NCBI GenBank assembly: GCA_002968845.1
Contig: PVBG01000018.1
Location: 57,645-121,644, forward strand
DNA: 64,000 nucleotides
From: Neorhizobium tomejilense
GTDB lineage: Bacteria > Pseudomonadota > Alphaproteobacteria > Rhizobiales > Rhizobiaceae
Direction: 5' to 3'
The stretch's first letter is position 1. Each line of letters opens with the position of its first letter. The notes beneath the pieces were generated by a model, which was given only the letters and a program-made list of their open reading frames with translations, searched no databases and was not told the DNA's origin. Positions 17,389 through 27,252 of this stretch are shown here, piece after piece. A program made the translations under genes and the position numbers.

Positions 17389-17948
17389 CCGAGAGCAGTT
17401 GCCCTTCCTTCGACCGCGCCGAGACGGCGACTGCGGGATTCTAGTTGCGGCAGTACGTCAAATCCGGGCTGTAGTCAGAGAGCGCTGTGGCGCCTACGGG
17501 CTGTTGGCCGCGATGCAGTGCGCATCGCTGATCGATGGGTTCGATGGAGACTGCCCGGCGCGGGGCGTGGATGCTGTCCGCGCGGCTCGATGCGGAGAAC
17601 CCACAGGCCTCTCGGAGGGACCCGTCAACTCAGAGCTTCTGAGAGTCGTCAAATGACCTGCACTAGTGAAACTATCTCCGGCGAGAATAAAACAACGCGC
17701 ACCCATCCACGCGCGGCTTTCTGGCCCGCTCGACCCCCGGCGCGAGCCACCAAAGCCCCGGGTTCCAAACAGCGGTTCGACCTCGCCGGGCCGTGTGCTG
17801 GCAAATTATGGATGGCGTTCAACGAGCTCTGATCGAACAAAGCATCGTTTCGTTGGCCTCCGAATAAGGAATGTGTCCGCCATGGCGCCCAAATAAGTAG
17901 GTGGTGGTGAGACAAGTGGCACGGGTGTGACTGGCAGCTGGCCTTCGA
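17389..17948. other. 560-base gap without recognisable gene
   Basis: Short frames exist on both strands but none has a ribosome site, a family motif or steady coding character. No repeat or hairpin with a T-run was seen. It separates the converging PLP enzyme and GNAT genes. Confidence 0.5.
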
Positions 17949-18821
17949 CTAACTCAGTGCGTGACCGGCCAATCCGTAAACCCATGGGCCATTCTCCGAC
18001 CGGTTCAGAAACCTCCTGCCCTTAGACATTGTTATCGTCGTTTCGGAAACAGCGAGACCGCACTGCTCTACGAAATTCGCGAAAGGCCCTTCCTCTCGCG
18101 TGTCGATCCGCGTGTGCTGATCCTTCAGCAAATTCAGATGCCACGCGGCGAGGTGGATCGCATCCTCATCGTTTCGAGCGACAATTGGACCAACTACATG
18201 ACCAGGTCCAAATTTGTGACGCATGGCATACCCAACGACCACGCCACCGCGTCGAAGTACACAAGTCACCGCCCCCTTTGACAGCTGCGCCAGGAGTCGC
18301 GCGCGCTCGGTTCCGAACGCCTCGGTGTCGCAGGAAGTTACTTCGTTGATACGGGCGGCCGGGAGTTCACTCAACGTTCCATCTAAGATTGGCAGCACTG
18401 GTAGCGCGCAAACGATGCCACGGTGCAGGAAGACCGTTGCCTCGGTTTCGAATCCAAGCGAGACATACATGGGGTAAGCGGCTCTCGTCGAGTTCAGGCT
18501 GAGGTTTCGGTCTTGGCAACGATCCAGCACCTGCTCCATCAGCCACCGACCGGCGCCATGAGCCTGGGCGCGGGGGGTCGTAATGACCACTCCGACGGTG
18601 GCGAAATCCTCGCCCTGAGGAAACCACATCGCACTGCCGAAAACCCGCCCGATCCCATCGACGGCGACGATGCCTTGTCCTACGCGTCGCAGGAATTCCC
18701 AATCCGCAGGCCTGTGAGGCCAACCGACGCCAATCGAGAGCCCATGCAGCAATTGCACGTCAACTTCGGCGATGTCCTGCGCGACCAAATCAAAGGACTT
18801 CACGCGAACCGATTTTGCCAC
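17949..18821 (-). CDS. Two-domain GNAT acetyltransferase (GNAT 1)
   Basis: A roughly 290-residue protein with a complete N-terminal GNAT domain (acetyl-CoA loop around RAQAHGAGRWL, then AAYPMYVSLGFE) and a second degenerate GNAT-like half (VVVGYAMRHKFGPGHVVGPIV). The start is most likely the GTG at 18821, since AAGGAG stands five bases before it; a longer ATG frame begins at 18869. Two paralogues (20618-21463, 35961-36809) share the WP....DWE motif near residue 30 and the VGTA segment. The substrate is unknown; an amine or amino acid is likely from context. It is convergent with the PLP gene. Confidence 0.8.
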   Translation of the reverse strand: MAKSVRVKSFDLVAQDIAEVDVQLLHGLSIGVGWPHRPADWEFLRRVGQGIVAVDGIGRVFGSAMWFPQGEDFATVGVVITTPRAQAHGAGRWLMEQVLDRCQDRNLSLNSTRAAYPMYVSLGFETEATVFLHRGIVCALPVLPILDGTLSELPAARINEVTSCDTEAFGTERARLLAQLSKGAVTCVLRRGGVVVGYAMRHKFGPGHVVGPIVARNDEDAIHLAAWHLNLLKDQHTRIDTREEGPFANFVEQCGLAVSETTITMSKGRRFLNRSENGPWVYGLAGHALS

Positions 18822-19665
18822 TTCGACTCCTTTGTGTTTGACAGATCGGGCGAACTTGCGAGGGAACAAGAGCCGGTCCCGTCAAAAAAGCCAGAACGAT
18901 TGTCACCGTCCACATAGTGGCGCCCGCAAGCCAGCAGGATCAACCGCATCCGAGGATGCTGTTCGATATCTTTTGCCGAATGTCAACGCCATTCCGCACA
19001 GAAGCCTTCCCCGTCACGGCTAGCCTGTCGATCAAGATCACATTGTTAGCCGGGTGCAATATGACTAAGCCCGCTTTTCGAGGAGCAACTATGTGGCGGC
19101 GTCGTGATGTAAAAAAACTGCGAGGCATGTTCAGGGCAATGCCAATTTTGACGGTGACGATACCATGCTCGATCCGCTTGGCTTGAACCGGCGCCGAATT
19201 CGTTCGTCCCTCAAGTTTCCGTTCGCTGCTGCAGCAAGAGCGCTGGAACTTTTTCGCCTCAGCCGCTATCAGCGTGAAGGAGCAACTGACAGCTCATGCA
19301 TGCATGTGCGGGATGTGCGCCATGTCGTCGGAACATCGAAAGTCCGCATCTGACGAAAATCTCGTTCTGAAGCCCGCCGGCGCATGAGTTCCGGATGTAC
19401 TTTCGTTGGGCGAGGCCATAGAGCGATCGGTATGAAAACCAACCCTCGAGGGCCAGAATCAAAGCTTGCACCCCAACTCGGTGAGAGCGAGCGGATATTC
19501 TATGACAATGGTACCCGATGCAACTCGAACATGTTGGGCGGCTACTCGAACTTAAGGTATATGAATCGGTGAACCTGGGCATAGGTGACGCAGAGGTTTC
19601 GGCGACAGCGGGTGACTATTCGGCATCGGAAAACGAAGCCGAGAGAAAACAGCAAGGGAACGGAC
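18822..19665. other. 840-base gap upstream of an Lrp-family gene
   Basis: It lies between the divergent GNAT 1 and Lrp genes and should contain both promoters. Small frames (for example at 19165-19353 +) carry no family motif. Nothing else could be supported. The length suggests decayed sequence. Confidence 0.45.
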
Positions 19666-20142
19666 GTGAAGCTTGACCGTATCGACATCCGGATCCTGCA
19701 TGAGTTGCAACGCAATGGCAGGCTGACAAATGTCGAGCTTGCGGACCTCGTGCATCTATCGGCCAGTCCGTGCCTTATGCGCGTCAAAAAGCTACAGCAG
19801 TTGGGGTACATTACCGGCTATTCGGCTCATATAGATCTGGCGAAGCTTGGCCCGTCGGTCACCATCTTCACCGAAATCACGTTGAGCAATCACCGCCACA
19901 ACGACTTTTCCCGATTTCAACAGGCCATCGAGAAGGTCGAAGAAGCAATCGAGTGCCATGTGGTTTCTGGTGGCTACGACTACCTGATAAAATTTGTCAC
20001 CGCCAGCATCAGCGACTATCAGGAGCTGATGGAGCGCCTGCTTACAGCAGAAATCGGTATAGACAAATATTTCAGCTTCATTGTGATGAAATCGCCTTTC
20101 ATCAAGCATCATCTACCCCTCAAGACATTGTTTCACGATTGA
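19666..20142 (+). CDS. Lrp/AsnC family transcriptional regulator (second)
   Basis: A 158-residue Lrp protein beginning at a GTG (VKLDRIDIRILHELQRNGRL) preceded by AAGGGA; an ATG 81 bases upstream gives an atypical basic extension. The winged helix is followed by a RAM domain (ECHVVSGGYDYLIKFVTASI ... IDKYFSFIVMKSPF). It lies 476 bases before GNAT 2 and is divergent from GNAT 1, so it probably controls these. A decayed relative of this same subgroup lies at 57171-57540 beside the second kinase module. Confidence 0.88.
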   Translation: MKLDRIDIRILHELQRNGRLTNVELADLVHLSASPCLMRVKKLQQLGYITGYSAHIDLAKLGPSVTIFTEITLSNHRHNDFSRFQQAIEKVEEAIECHVVSGGYDYLIKFVTASISDYQELMERLLTAEIGIDKYFSFIVMKSPFIKHHLPLKTLFHD

Positions 20143-20617
20143 GCCTGCAGAGATCACTTTTGGCGAGCCTGAGGCCGGCGGGGTCAGGCTCACCCGCGAT
20201 GTCCTGGGACGCCGCCAACGTGGATTCAGTGCCGGGTGAGCCTTGCCAATAGCCGTTGCTGCGTCACCTCCCAGTAGCGGGGCTTCTCCCGTGTTCGAAC
20301 GTCGCGCAACCACCGGAAGCAGCCGGTGAGGTCGCACATTGCGTGCTGACGAAACGGGTTGCGGATCTGCAACGTAAGCCGAGGCCGCCATGCAGCTCCT
20401 TGACGGTCTCCTTAGCCGAACGACGTGTCCTTAGTAGCGTTCAGGCAGCAATGCGACACAGGAAATGTCGAGCAGCAACTTAAAACCGCATGAAGTCACT
20501 GAATTGAGCGCCTAAAAAGCATGGAAACTTGGGCTTTTGCGATGACAATCACAAGGCATTTTCGCCCTTTCGAACAACAGAGCCAACGGCAAAATCCCAA
20601 TTAGCGGAAGCCATTAA
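20143..20617. other. 475-base gap between Lrp gene and GNAT 2
   Basis: No coding frame with recognisable motif on either strand. The last 100 bases are more AT-rich and probably hold the GNAT 2 promoter; AGCGGAAG stands before its ATG. Confidence 0.45.
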
Positions 20618-21463
20618 ATGAAAGATAGCAACTATATCACCCTTTCCAAACTTGAACCTCGGCATCTAAAGGGTGCGCTGAATCTTTCTCAGGAGTTTTC
20701 TTGGCCCTACGGCCTGGAAGATTGGGAATTCGCTGCCAGTCGGGGGGAGGGTTTCGTGTTGGAACGCGGCGGCGAGGTTGTCGGAACAGCGCTGTGGTGG
20801 TGCTATGGCGCCAACTATGCCACCGCCGGAATGATCATCGTAACCACGAAGGTTCAAGGTGGCGGTCAAGGCTCCCGGCTTTTCAACGCTTTACTGGAAG
20901 CGACCAAGGATCGAAACGTCCTGCTCAACGCGACCGAAGAGGGGCTGCCGCTCTATCAGCGCCGCGGCTTCCTGCCTTGGGGCAAGGTCCTGCGGCATCA
21001 GGGCATGTTGACCGCTGCACCAGACACCGAGCTTCACGCGGACATTCGCCCCGCCAATGACCAAGACTTAGCGGCCATCCAGACTTTTGATCAGCTAGCA
21101 ATCGGCATGCCTCGACAGGAACTGGTGAGCGCGCTTACCGATGTCGGCGATACGCTCGTTATCATCCAGGATGGACAATTTGTCGGATATGCCATCGCGC
21201 GAAAATTCGGTCGTGGTTATGTGATCGGACCCGTTGCGGCCAACTGTGCTGCCGACGCAAAGCGCCTGATCGTTGCCCATCTTGGCAACCTAGCCGGCCA
21301 ATTTGTTCGAATCGACGTTTATGCCCAGGAGGGGTTGAGCGATTGGCTCCAGAGTTCTGGCTTGCAGCTTGTTGGTGAGGCCGTGTCCATGGTGCGGGGA
21401 AGTGCACCGGAGCCTGTTTCCCCCGCTCGAATGTATGCGGTGGCAAACCAGTCGTTTTGCTAG
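20618..21463 (+). CDS. Two-domain GNAT acetyltransferase (GNAT 2)
   Basis: A 281-residue paralogue of GNAT 1 and GNAT 3. The N-terminal GNAT domain has the acetyl-CoA loop in KVQGGGQGSRLF and the YQRRGF end motif. The C-terminal half resembles a second GNAT domain (FVGYAIARKFGRGYVIGPV). The shared WPYGLEDWEF motif near residue 30 marks the subgroup. Neighbours are an Lrp regulator upstream and a convergent FAD oxidoreductase. The role is not known; acetylation of an amine intermediate is a guess from context. Confidence 0.8.
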   Translation: MKDSNYITLSKLEPRHLKGALNLSQEFSWPYGLEDWEFAASRGEGFVLERGGEVVGTALWWCYGANYATAGMIIVTTKVQGGGQGSRLFNALLEATKDRNVLLNATEEGLPLYQRRGFLPWGKVLRHQGMLTAAPDTELHADIRPANDQDLAAIQTFDQLAIGMPRQELVSALTDVGDTLVIIQDGQFVGYAIARKFGRGYVIGPVAANCAADAKRLIVAHLGNLAGQFVRIDVYAQEGLSDWLQSSGLQLVGEAVSMVRGSAPEPVSPARMYAVANQSFC

Positions 21464-21786
21464 CTGCGCAGCCTCAAAGCTTTGCTGCCGAGCAGACTTC
21501 GTCGGGAGGTGGTCTTTGAGCCGATACTACCATCAGCTCTGTGCCGTTTGTGGCGGTAAAGCCATCGGGCAGTTCGACGCAGCGTTCGTCTGAGGTGTTC
21601 CAGGCAATCTTGGTCCCATGCGCGCAAGCTTCTCTGAACAAGCACCCATGTTTGCCGTGGCTGGCAAGACGGGCTAGGTGAAGATCTAGCGAGACATGCG
21701 CGGCCAACAAGGGTTTCGTTCGGGTTGCTAAAACGATGCCCGGTGCCGCGCAGTATCAAGACCAGACCGGCGTTCAGCGGATGCGG
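21464..21786. other. Gap between GNAT 2 and FAD oxidoreductase, with one unassigned minus-strand frame
   Basis: A 78-codon frame at 21474-21710 (minus) reads fairly smoothly in its second half (KIAWNTSDERCVELPDGF), but matches nothing I recognise and has no clear ribosome site. It may be a fragment of a lost gene. Confidence 0.3.
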
Positions 21787-23103
21787 TCACCGCTGGTCCC
21801 ATTTGTCCAACATCCCATAGTACCAAACGGCCAAGGGAAGAAACCATGGCTTCCCGTTGTAGTAAGGGCGGGTCTCAAAGCTGAGTTCGCTATAAACGGT
21901 CTTGCCCTGATCATTGCCGAGCATTTTGTTGGCCATTTTACCGCCAAGCCAGCTGGAGCGCGCGACGCCTGTACCGTTGTAGCCGCCGGCGAAATACATG
22001 CCATCGATGGTGTCGATGTGTGGGAAATGATCGAAGGTGAACCCCAACTGGCCGTGCCAGTAGTGGCTGATTTTGCGCGCATTTAATTCCGGAAAGATGT
22101 TGACCAGCAGGCTGCGAAGATAGGTTGCGTTCCTGGTGTTGCTTTCTAGTGTGCCGCTCATGTTGAGGACCCGTCCACCCAAGATGATCCGAGTTCCATC
22201 AGGTGAAGGGCGATAATAGGTTACAACTCTCTGGCTGCCGGCAAGCATCTGCTGCTTCGGCATCAATTTTCTCATGAGCTCTGGTGGCAGCGGTTCCGTT
22301 GCAACCAAGCCGCTGCCCACGGGGATGATGCGCCGCTTCAGATAGGGCAACAGCGCGCCGCTGTACCCGTTCGTCGCGATCAGAACCTGGCCTGCCGTGA
22401 CATCTCGACCCTGAACTTTGAAACTGAAAGCACCAGCCTTTTGCTGAAGTTCGCTTACTCGCGCGTTGCTGAACACGCGCACGCCCAGGCGCTGGGCAGC
22501 CCTTGCGAGGCCTTTGACGTATTTTGCTGGATGAAGCCCAGCATAACCAGGCATCGCGACACCGCCGTGATAAAGTTCGGAACCGACTTCCTTATGCTGG
22601 TCCACCCGCGGAACCATATAGGCATCGCATGGGAGCACCTTGCGAATGCGTTCTATGTTGGCGCCCAGCCTGTCGTAGATACGCGGGGTCATTGCTCCCT
22701 TGAAATATCCGACCACTTTGAGGTCGCAGTCGATTTGTTCCCTTGCGACAACATCTTTGACGTATTGCAGCGATTGAAAGCTCTCCTCGACGACGCGTCG
22801 AGCCATATCTACGCCAAAAGAGGTCATCGCCGTATCGAAGAAGGCCCAGCCGGGTCCTAGAAACCCGCCGTTGCGCGAAGATGCACCCCAGCCCGGTGCG
22901 TCAGCGTCATAGACAGTGACCTGCTTGCCAGCCCGTGCAAGAACAAGCGCAGCGTTGAGGCCGGTGAAGCCGCCGCCGATGATTGCGACCTCGGTGGAGG
23001 CGGGGATATCATCGGCATTGGCTCCGTCCGGGCGGGCCTCGTCCCACCAAAAGGGGCTGGCAACGGCATCATCGCTGAAGAAGGGCGCTTTCAAGGTAGA
23101 CAT
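21787..23103 (-). CDS. FAD-dependent amine/amino acid oxidoreductase (DAO family, PuuB/OrdL-like)
   Basis: A 438-residue DAO-family flavoprotein. The FAD dinucleotide motif VAIIGGGFTGLNAALVLARAG is near residue 40, ASSRNGGFLGPG follows, and the C terminus has MYFAGGYNGTGVARSS. The layout is that of gamma-glutamylputrescine oxidase-like proteins, which oxidise a primary or secondary amine to an aldehyde plus ammonia. An ALDH gene starts 530 bases away on the other strand and could accept the aldehyde. The ATG at 23103 is preferred over a GTG nine bases upstream. Confidence 0.82.
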   Translation of the reverse strand: MSTLKAPFFSDDAVASPFWWDEARPDGANADDIPASTEVAIIGGGFTGLNAALVLARAGKQVTVYDADAPGWGASSRNGGFLGPGWAFFDTAMTSFGVDMARRVVEESFQSLQYVKDVVAREQIDCDLKVVGYFKGAMTPRIYDRLGANIERIRKVLPCDAYMVPRVDQHKEVGSELYHGGVAMPGYAGLHPAKYVKGLARAAQRLGVRVFSNARVSELQQKAGAFSFKVQGRDVTAGQVLIATNGYSGALLPYLKRRIIPVGSGLVATEPLPPELMRKLMPKQQMLAGSQRVVTYYRPSPDGTRIILGGRVLNMSGTLESNTRNATYLRSLLVNIFPELNARKISHYWHGQLGFTFDHFPHIDTIDGMYFAGGYNGTGVARSSWLGGKMANKMLGNDQGKTVYSELSFETRPYYNGKPWFLPLAVWYYGMLDKWDQR

Positions 23104-23632
23104 GCTTGTCACTCACATTGTGTGGTATGCGCAGGAGGCGCTGCATCCGAAACCCGCCGAACAACGAGACCCTGTGGGTGGATAGTCGGCACGCAGCTTC
23201 AGATGACTGCGGATGTCGGGACAGTTAATGTTGGATATCGGTGTGATACGGAAGAAAATGACGTTTTGGCCCCGCTCCGGCGCATCAGCTGCTGAATGAG
23301 ACCGAAACAATCAAAACCTTCCATATCAATGAGTTCACGCACCCTGGACCTGCTACAACATAAACCACGCATGCTTGCCCTCGGCTTCGCAAGGGTTCGC
23401 CAGTCCAGTCTCAGGAGCACTTCAGCTCAGCGGTAGCCGAGCGTGATGCGGCGATGTTTCCAACCGAAACAACTCGGTCAGCAGATTTTCTGTCACAGGA
23501 GGTGGGTGATCCCTTTGTTAACGCCCATCTTAAGCAACGATTCAGACGACATGAATTGCCATCGTGGCGCCCTTTCAGGCATCTTCCACCGGTGGCTCGG
23601 ACTGGCCGCATAGTCGTGATGCGAGGTGAACC
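23104..23632. other. 530-base gap between divergent FAD oxidoreductase and ALDH
   Basis: It must contain the promoters of both divergent genes. No additional gene, operator palindrome or repeat was convincing. AGGTGAACC immediately precedes the ALDH start. Confidence 0.45.
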
Positions 23633-25060
23633 ATGGTGACCGAAAGAGAAAGCCAGTTTTTCATTGGCGGAGAATGGCAGGAATTTGCGGGTGTTGCCCG
23701 CCTGCCTGTCGTCGATCCCTCCTCGGAGCTGGTTGTTGGGCATATCGCCGCGGGAAGCGCTCATCACGTCGACTTGGCGGTTGCAGCGGCGCGTAAAGCC
23801 TTCCCCGGCTTCTCTCAATCGTCGGTTTCCGAACGGCTCGGTCTGCTCGGCAGGATGCATTCGCTCCTGAAGGACAGAGCGGAGATATTCGCGGAAGCGC
23901 TCGTTATGGAAATGGGGGCCGCAATCAGTTTCGCGCGAGCCTCCCAGGTTCCCTTCGCTGCCGAACACATTCGTGTCCAGATGGAGGTGCTCGAGAAATA
24001 CCGCTTCGTGACGATCGATGGGCACACCGCCACCGCCAAGGAAGCGATCGGAGTTTGCGCGCTGATCACGCCCTGGAACTGGCCACTCTACCAGATCACC
24101 GCGAAGGTAGCCCCAGCGATCGCCGCTGGATGCTCGATCGTCCTCAAGCCAAGTGAGCTGTCGCCTTACAGCGCCCTCCTTTTTGCCCAGTTGATGCACG
24201 ACGCCGGTACGCCGCCAGGGGTATTCAATCTGGTGAACGGCACTGGCGAGAGCGTCGGCGCAGCGCTCGCGAGTCATCCGGAGGTTGACATGATCTCCAT
24301 CACCGGGTCGACCCGTGCAGGGGTACTCGTCGCGCAGGCGGCTGCACCGACGGTGAAGCGGGTAGTCCAGGAACTCGGCGGCAAGTCGCCCAACATTTTG
24401 CTCGATGACGCAAATTTCAGCGAGGCGGTATCAAAGGGGGTCCTGGCCGGCATGCGAAATGTCGGCCAGTCATGCAGCGCCCCAACGCGCATGCTGGTAC
24501 CAGCGCATCGGCTCGTCGAAGTCGAGGAATTAGCCAGCGAAACTGCGCGTGCCATCACCGTCGGCGCGCCGCTCGATCCGGCAACCGGCATGGGACCGAT
24601 CGCAAATCGTGCCCAGTTTGAGCGGGTGCAGGCTATGATCCAGGCGGGAATCGACGACGGCGCCAAGCTGCTGTGCGGCGGGCTAGGGCGTCCGGCGGGC
24701 CTCGACAGGGGCTTTTTCACGCAGCCGACGATCTTTTCCAAGGTCACGTCCGACATGCGCATCGCTCGCGAGGAGATCTTCGGGCCCGTGCTTTCGATCA
24801 TGCCGTACATGGACGAGGACGACGCGATTGGGATTGCCAATGACACCGTTTATGGATTGGGCGCGCATGTGCAATCTTCGGATCCGGAGCGGGCTCGGCG
24901 GGCTGCCGCGAGGATCCGTGCCGGCCAGATTCATGTCAATTATCCAGCTTGGAACGGGGCTGCCGCGTTCGGTGGCTACAAGCATTCAGGCAACGGCCGT
25001 GAGTATGGCGTTCACGGGCTCGAGGAATATCTCGAGACAAAGTCCATCCTCGGCTACTGA
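23633..25060 (+). CDS. NAD(P)-dependent aldehyde dehydrogenase
   Basis: A 475-residue ALDH with TPWNWPLYQ near residue 143, Glu247 in VQELGGKSPN, Cys281 in GQSCSAPTR and EEIFGPVLS near 380. The W-W form TPWNWPL is typical of broad-specificity ALDHs acting on small or amine-derived aldehydes. It faces the FAD oxidoreductase gene and its 3' end overlaps the convergent LysR gene by seven bases. It may oxidise the aldehyde released by the neighbouring oxidase or by the aldolase at 26074. The precise substrate is not shown by sequence. Confidence 0.88.
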   Translation: MVTERESQFFIGGEWQEFAGVARLPVVDPSSELVVGHIAAGSAHHVDLAVAAARKAFPGFSQSSVSERLGLLGRMHSLLKDRAEIFAEALVMEMGAAISFARASQVPFAAEHIRVQMEVLEKYRFVTIDGHTATAKEAIGVCALITPWNWPLYQITAKVAPAIAAGCSIVLKPSELSPYSALLFAQLMHDAGTPPGVFNLVNGTGESVGAALASHPEVDMISITGSTRAGVLVAQAAAPTVKRVVQELGGKSPNILLDDANFSEAVSKGVLAGMRNVGQSCSAPTRMLVPAHRLVEVEELASETARAITVGAPLDPATGMGPIANRAQFERVQAMIQAGIDDGAKLLCGGLGRPAGLDRGFFTQPTIFSKVTSDMRIAREEIFGPVLSIMPYMDEDDAIGIANDTVYGLGAHVQSSDPERARRAAARIRAGQIHVNYPAWNGAAAFGGYKHSGNGREYGVHGLEEYLETKSILGY

Positions 25061-25983
25061 CGCGGCGACGCGGCGCGGTCCGCCCGCCAGGGCTGCGGCT
25101 TCAACGACTGACGAAGCATCGTCAGGAACGCGGCAGTTCGGGCGCTGCGCCCGTGCCGCGAGCCGAGCATGGCGACGATATCGGCCGACGGAAGCTCCCA
25201 GTTGGGGAGTACCTGCCTCAATCGTCCCTCGGCGAGATCTTCTGCCACGTTCCATTCGGATCGGATCATGATCCCTTGGCTGGCCAGCGCCCAATCCCGT
25301 ATAACGGCACCATCGTTGCTCGACATGACGGGATTGACCCGCACAGTCGCGGTTTCAGTCCGTGGTCCTTTGAAGCGCCACAATGTCACGTCCTCATCGT
25401 TCTCCCGAACCGCCAGACAGCGATGTTGAGCAAGATCCGCGGGCGCTGTAATCGGCGGTGCGGAGGCAAGGTAACTCGGACTTGCACAGAGAATCCTGTG
25501 GTTGGGTGCCAATGTCGTCACGACCTGGTCCAGATGTCCCGGACCACCGATGTGCACGACAACGTCATAGCTCTCGACGAGCAGAGCAATCGGGTGGTCC
25601 GACAGCTGAAGGGTCGCCGTCGCGCCCCGGTGTTCTCGAGCGAAGGCTTCCACGACCGGTGCGACGTAGAGCCGTCCGAATCCATGTGGTGCCGCGACCC
25701 GGAGATGCCCGCGAACGGCACCCCTCCGGTCAGCTATCGCCTCAGCCAGCGCATCAATGACTTCGCTGACGATCACGCTGTGTGACGCGACCAACGAGCC
25801 CTCTTCCGTCAGGAGAAGTCGTCGCCCGGAGCGGTCGATCAGCCGGACCCCCACTTTCTCCTCGAGCGCGCGCAAGCGCTGGGTCACCGCCGGAGGCGTA
25901 ACGTTAAGCTTTCTCGCGCTTTCGGCCAGCGATTTCGATCCTATGACGACCGAAAAGAAGGCAAGATCGTCGGATGTCAGCAT
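25054..25983 (-). CDS. LysR family transcriptional regulator
   Basis: A 309-residue LTTR. The N-terminal winged helix reads DLAFFSVVIGSKSLAESARKL and the effector-binding domain follows (RGHLRVAAPHGFGRLYVAPVV). It is divergent from the D-threonine-aldolase-like operon at 26074, with a TGAA-N7-TTCA element between the starts. Regulation of that operon by the amino acid substrate is the natural inference, as with other amino acid catabolic LTTRs. Confidence 0.88.
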   Translation of the reverse strand: MLTSDDLAFFSVVIGSKSLAESARKLNVTPPAVTQRLRALEEKVGVRLIDRSGRRLLLTEEGSLVASHSVIVSEVIDALAEAIADRRGAVRGHLRVAAPHGFGRLYVAPVVEAFAREHRGATATLQLSDHPIALLVESYDVVVHIGGPGHLDQVVTTLAPNHRILCASPSYLASAPPITAPADLAQHRCLAVRENDEDVTLWRFKGPRTETATVRVNPVMSSNDGAVIRDWALASQGIMIRSEWNVAEDLAEGRLRQVLPNWELPSADIVAMLGSRHGRSARTAAFLTMLRQSLKPQPWRADRAASPRQ

Positions 25984-25993
25984 TAATCCAGAC

Positions 25994-26010
25994 CTGAAGC
26001 AAACATTCAG
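25994..26010. promoter_or_regulatory. Candidate LysR operator
   Basis: CTGAA-GCAAACA-TTCAG, a perfect 5-bp-arm inverted repeat with seven-base spacer, 11 bases from the lysR start and 64 bases before the divergent aldolase-like start. ATTAAT copies flank it. This is the expected form and place of an LTTR recognition site. Confidence 0.45.
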
Positions 26011-26073
26011 ATAGCATTAATTGTCATCTTTATGGTTTCGCGACAAGCTCAAACTGAGATGGGAGACCGAAGT

Positions 26074-27252
26074 ATGAGTCTAGCGACGATCGAGGCGCCC
26101 AGCCGCCTGACCACCGTTACCAGCCTCGAGGCGCTGGAAACGCCCTGCCTAGTCTTGGACGCGGACCGGATGGACCGGAATTTCAAACGGCTCAGGAGCC
26201 GGCTGGACGGCTTGGGCGTGTCGCTGCGGCCGCACCTGAAGACCACGAAGTCGATCGAGGTGGCCCGGCGGATCATGAACACGCCTGAGGGGCCGGCTAC
26301 CGTTTCCACGCTGAAGGAAGCCGAGCAGTTCGCCGCCGCAGGCGTGCGCGACATGATTTATGCGGTCGGCATTGCGCCGGCAAAGCTGGCGCGTGTCGCC
26401 GAATTGCGCGCCAAAGGCGTCGATCTCGTGGTCATTCTGGATAACGTCGAGCAGGCAACGGCGGTCGCCGAGGCATCTCGGGATGCCGGAATGCGCATCC
26501 CGGCGATGATCGAGATCGATTGCGATGGCCACCGCTCGGGCGTGATGCCCGCCAATCGCGCCCAACTCCTGGACATCGGGCAGATACTGGCGGCAGGCGC
26601 CGATCTGCGTGGCGTTTTGACCCATGCCGGCGATAGCTACAAGGGTGGCGGCGTTGAGGCGCAGCAGCGCTATGCGGAGGTGGAGCGGCTGGCCGTGGTG
26701 GAGGCAGCACGGATTCTTCGCGAGGCTGGCCTGCCATGCCCCCTCGTCAGCGTCGGTTCGACCCCGACGGCCCATCACGCGAAGGATCTTGCCGGCGTGA
26801 CCGAAGTCCGCGCCGGCGTGTTCGTATTCTTCGATCTGGTGATGGCTGGCATCGGGATTTGCGAAGTCGATGATGTCGCGCTGAGCGTTCTTGCGACGGT
26901 TATCAGCCACCAGCGCGAGAAGGGCTGGATCATCACCGATGGTGGATGGATGTCGTTGTCGCGGGACCGGGGTACCGGCAAGCAGGTCGTCGATCAAGGG
27001 TATGGTCTTGTCTGTGACATCGATGGCACTGCCTATCGGGACATCATCGTTACCGACGCGAACCAGGAGCACGGCATTATCGCTGTGCGGCCGGGGACGG
27101 ACGCGCGCCTCCCCGATCTGGCAGTTGGGGACCGAGTGCGGATCCTGCCGAACCATGCCTGCGCGACCGCTGCACAGCATGCAGTCTATCATGTGGTCCG
27201 CGGTCGCTCGCATGTCGTCGAGGCCTGTTGGCCGCGTTTTGGAGGTTGGTGA
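26074..27252 (+). CDS. D-threonine aldolase/D-serine dehydratase-like PLP enzyme (DSD1 family)
   Basis: A 392-residue fold-type III PLP enzyme with an alanine-racemase-like N-terminal barrel. The PLP lysine is Lys56 in RPHLKTTKS, and the C-terminal metal-site region is PNHACATAAQH. Family members split D-threonine or D-3-hydroxy acids (aldolase) or dehydrate D-serine. The ATG at 26074 follows GGGAGA; earlier starts add a poorly conserved tail. The stop overlaps the RidA start by one base, so both are translationally coupled. A decayed copy of this gene lies at 38551-38931. Aldolase and dehydratase activities cannot be separated by eye. Confidence 0.85.
   Translation: MSLATIEAPSRLTTVTSLEALETPCLVLDADRMDRNFKRLRSRLDGLGVSLRPHLKTTKSIEVARRIMNTPEGPATVSTLKEAEQFAAAGVRDMIYAVGIAPAKLARVAELRAKGVDLVVILDNVEQATAVAEASRDAGMRIPAMIEIDCDGHRSGVMPANRAQLLDIGQILAAGADLRGVLTHAGDSYKGGGVEAQQRYAEVERLAVVEAARILREAGLPCPLVSVGSTPTAHHAKDLAGVTEVRAGVFVFFDLVMAGIGICEVDDVALSVLATVISHQREKGWIITDGGWMSLSRDRGTGKQVVDQGYGLVCDIDGTAYRDIIVTDANQEHGIIAVRPGTDARLPDLAVGDRVRILPNHACATAAQHAVYHVVRGRSHVVEACWPRFGGW

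Noticed and set aside
17378..17656. 92-codon frame overlapping the end of the module 1 PLP enzyme
   Set aside because: No motif or ribosome site, and Arg/Ala/Gly-rich composition typical of non-coding GC-rich DNA.
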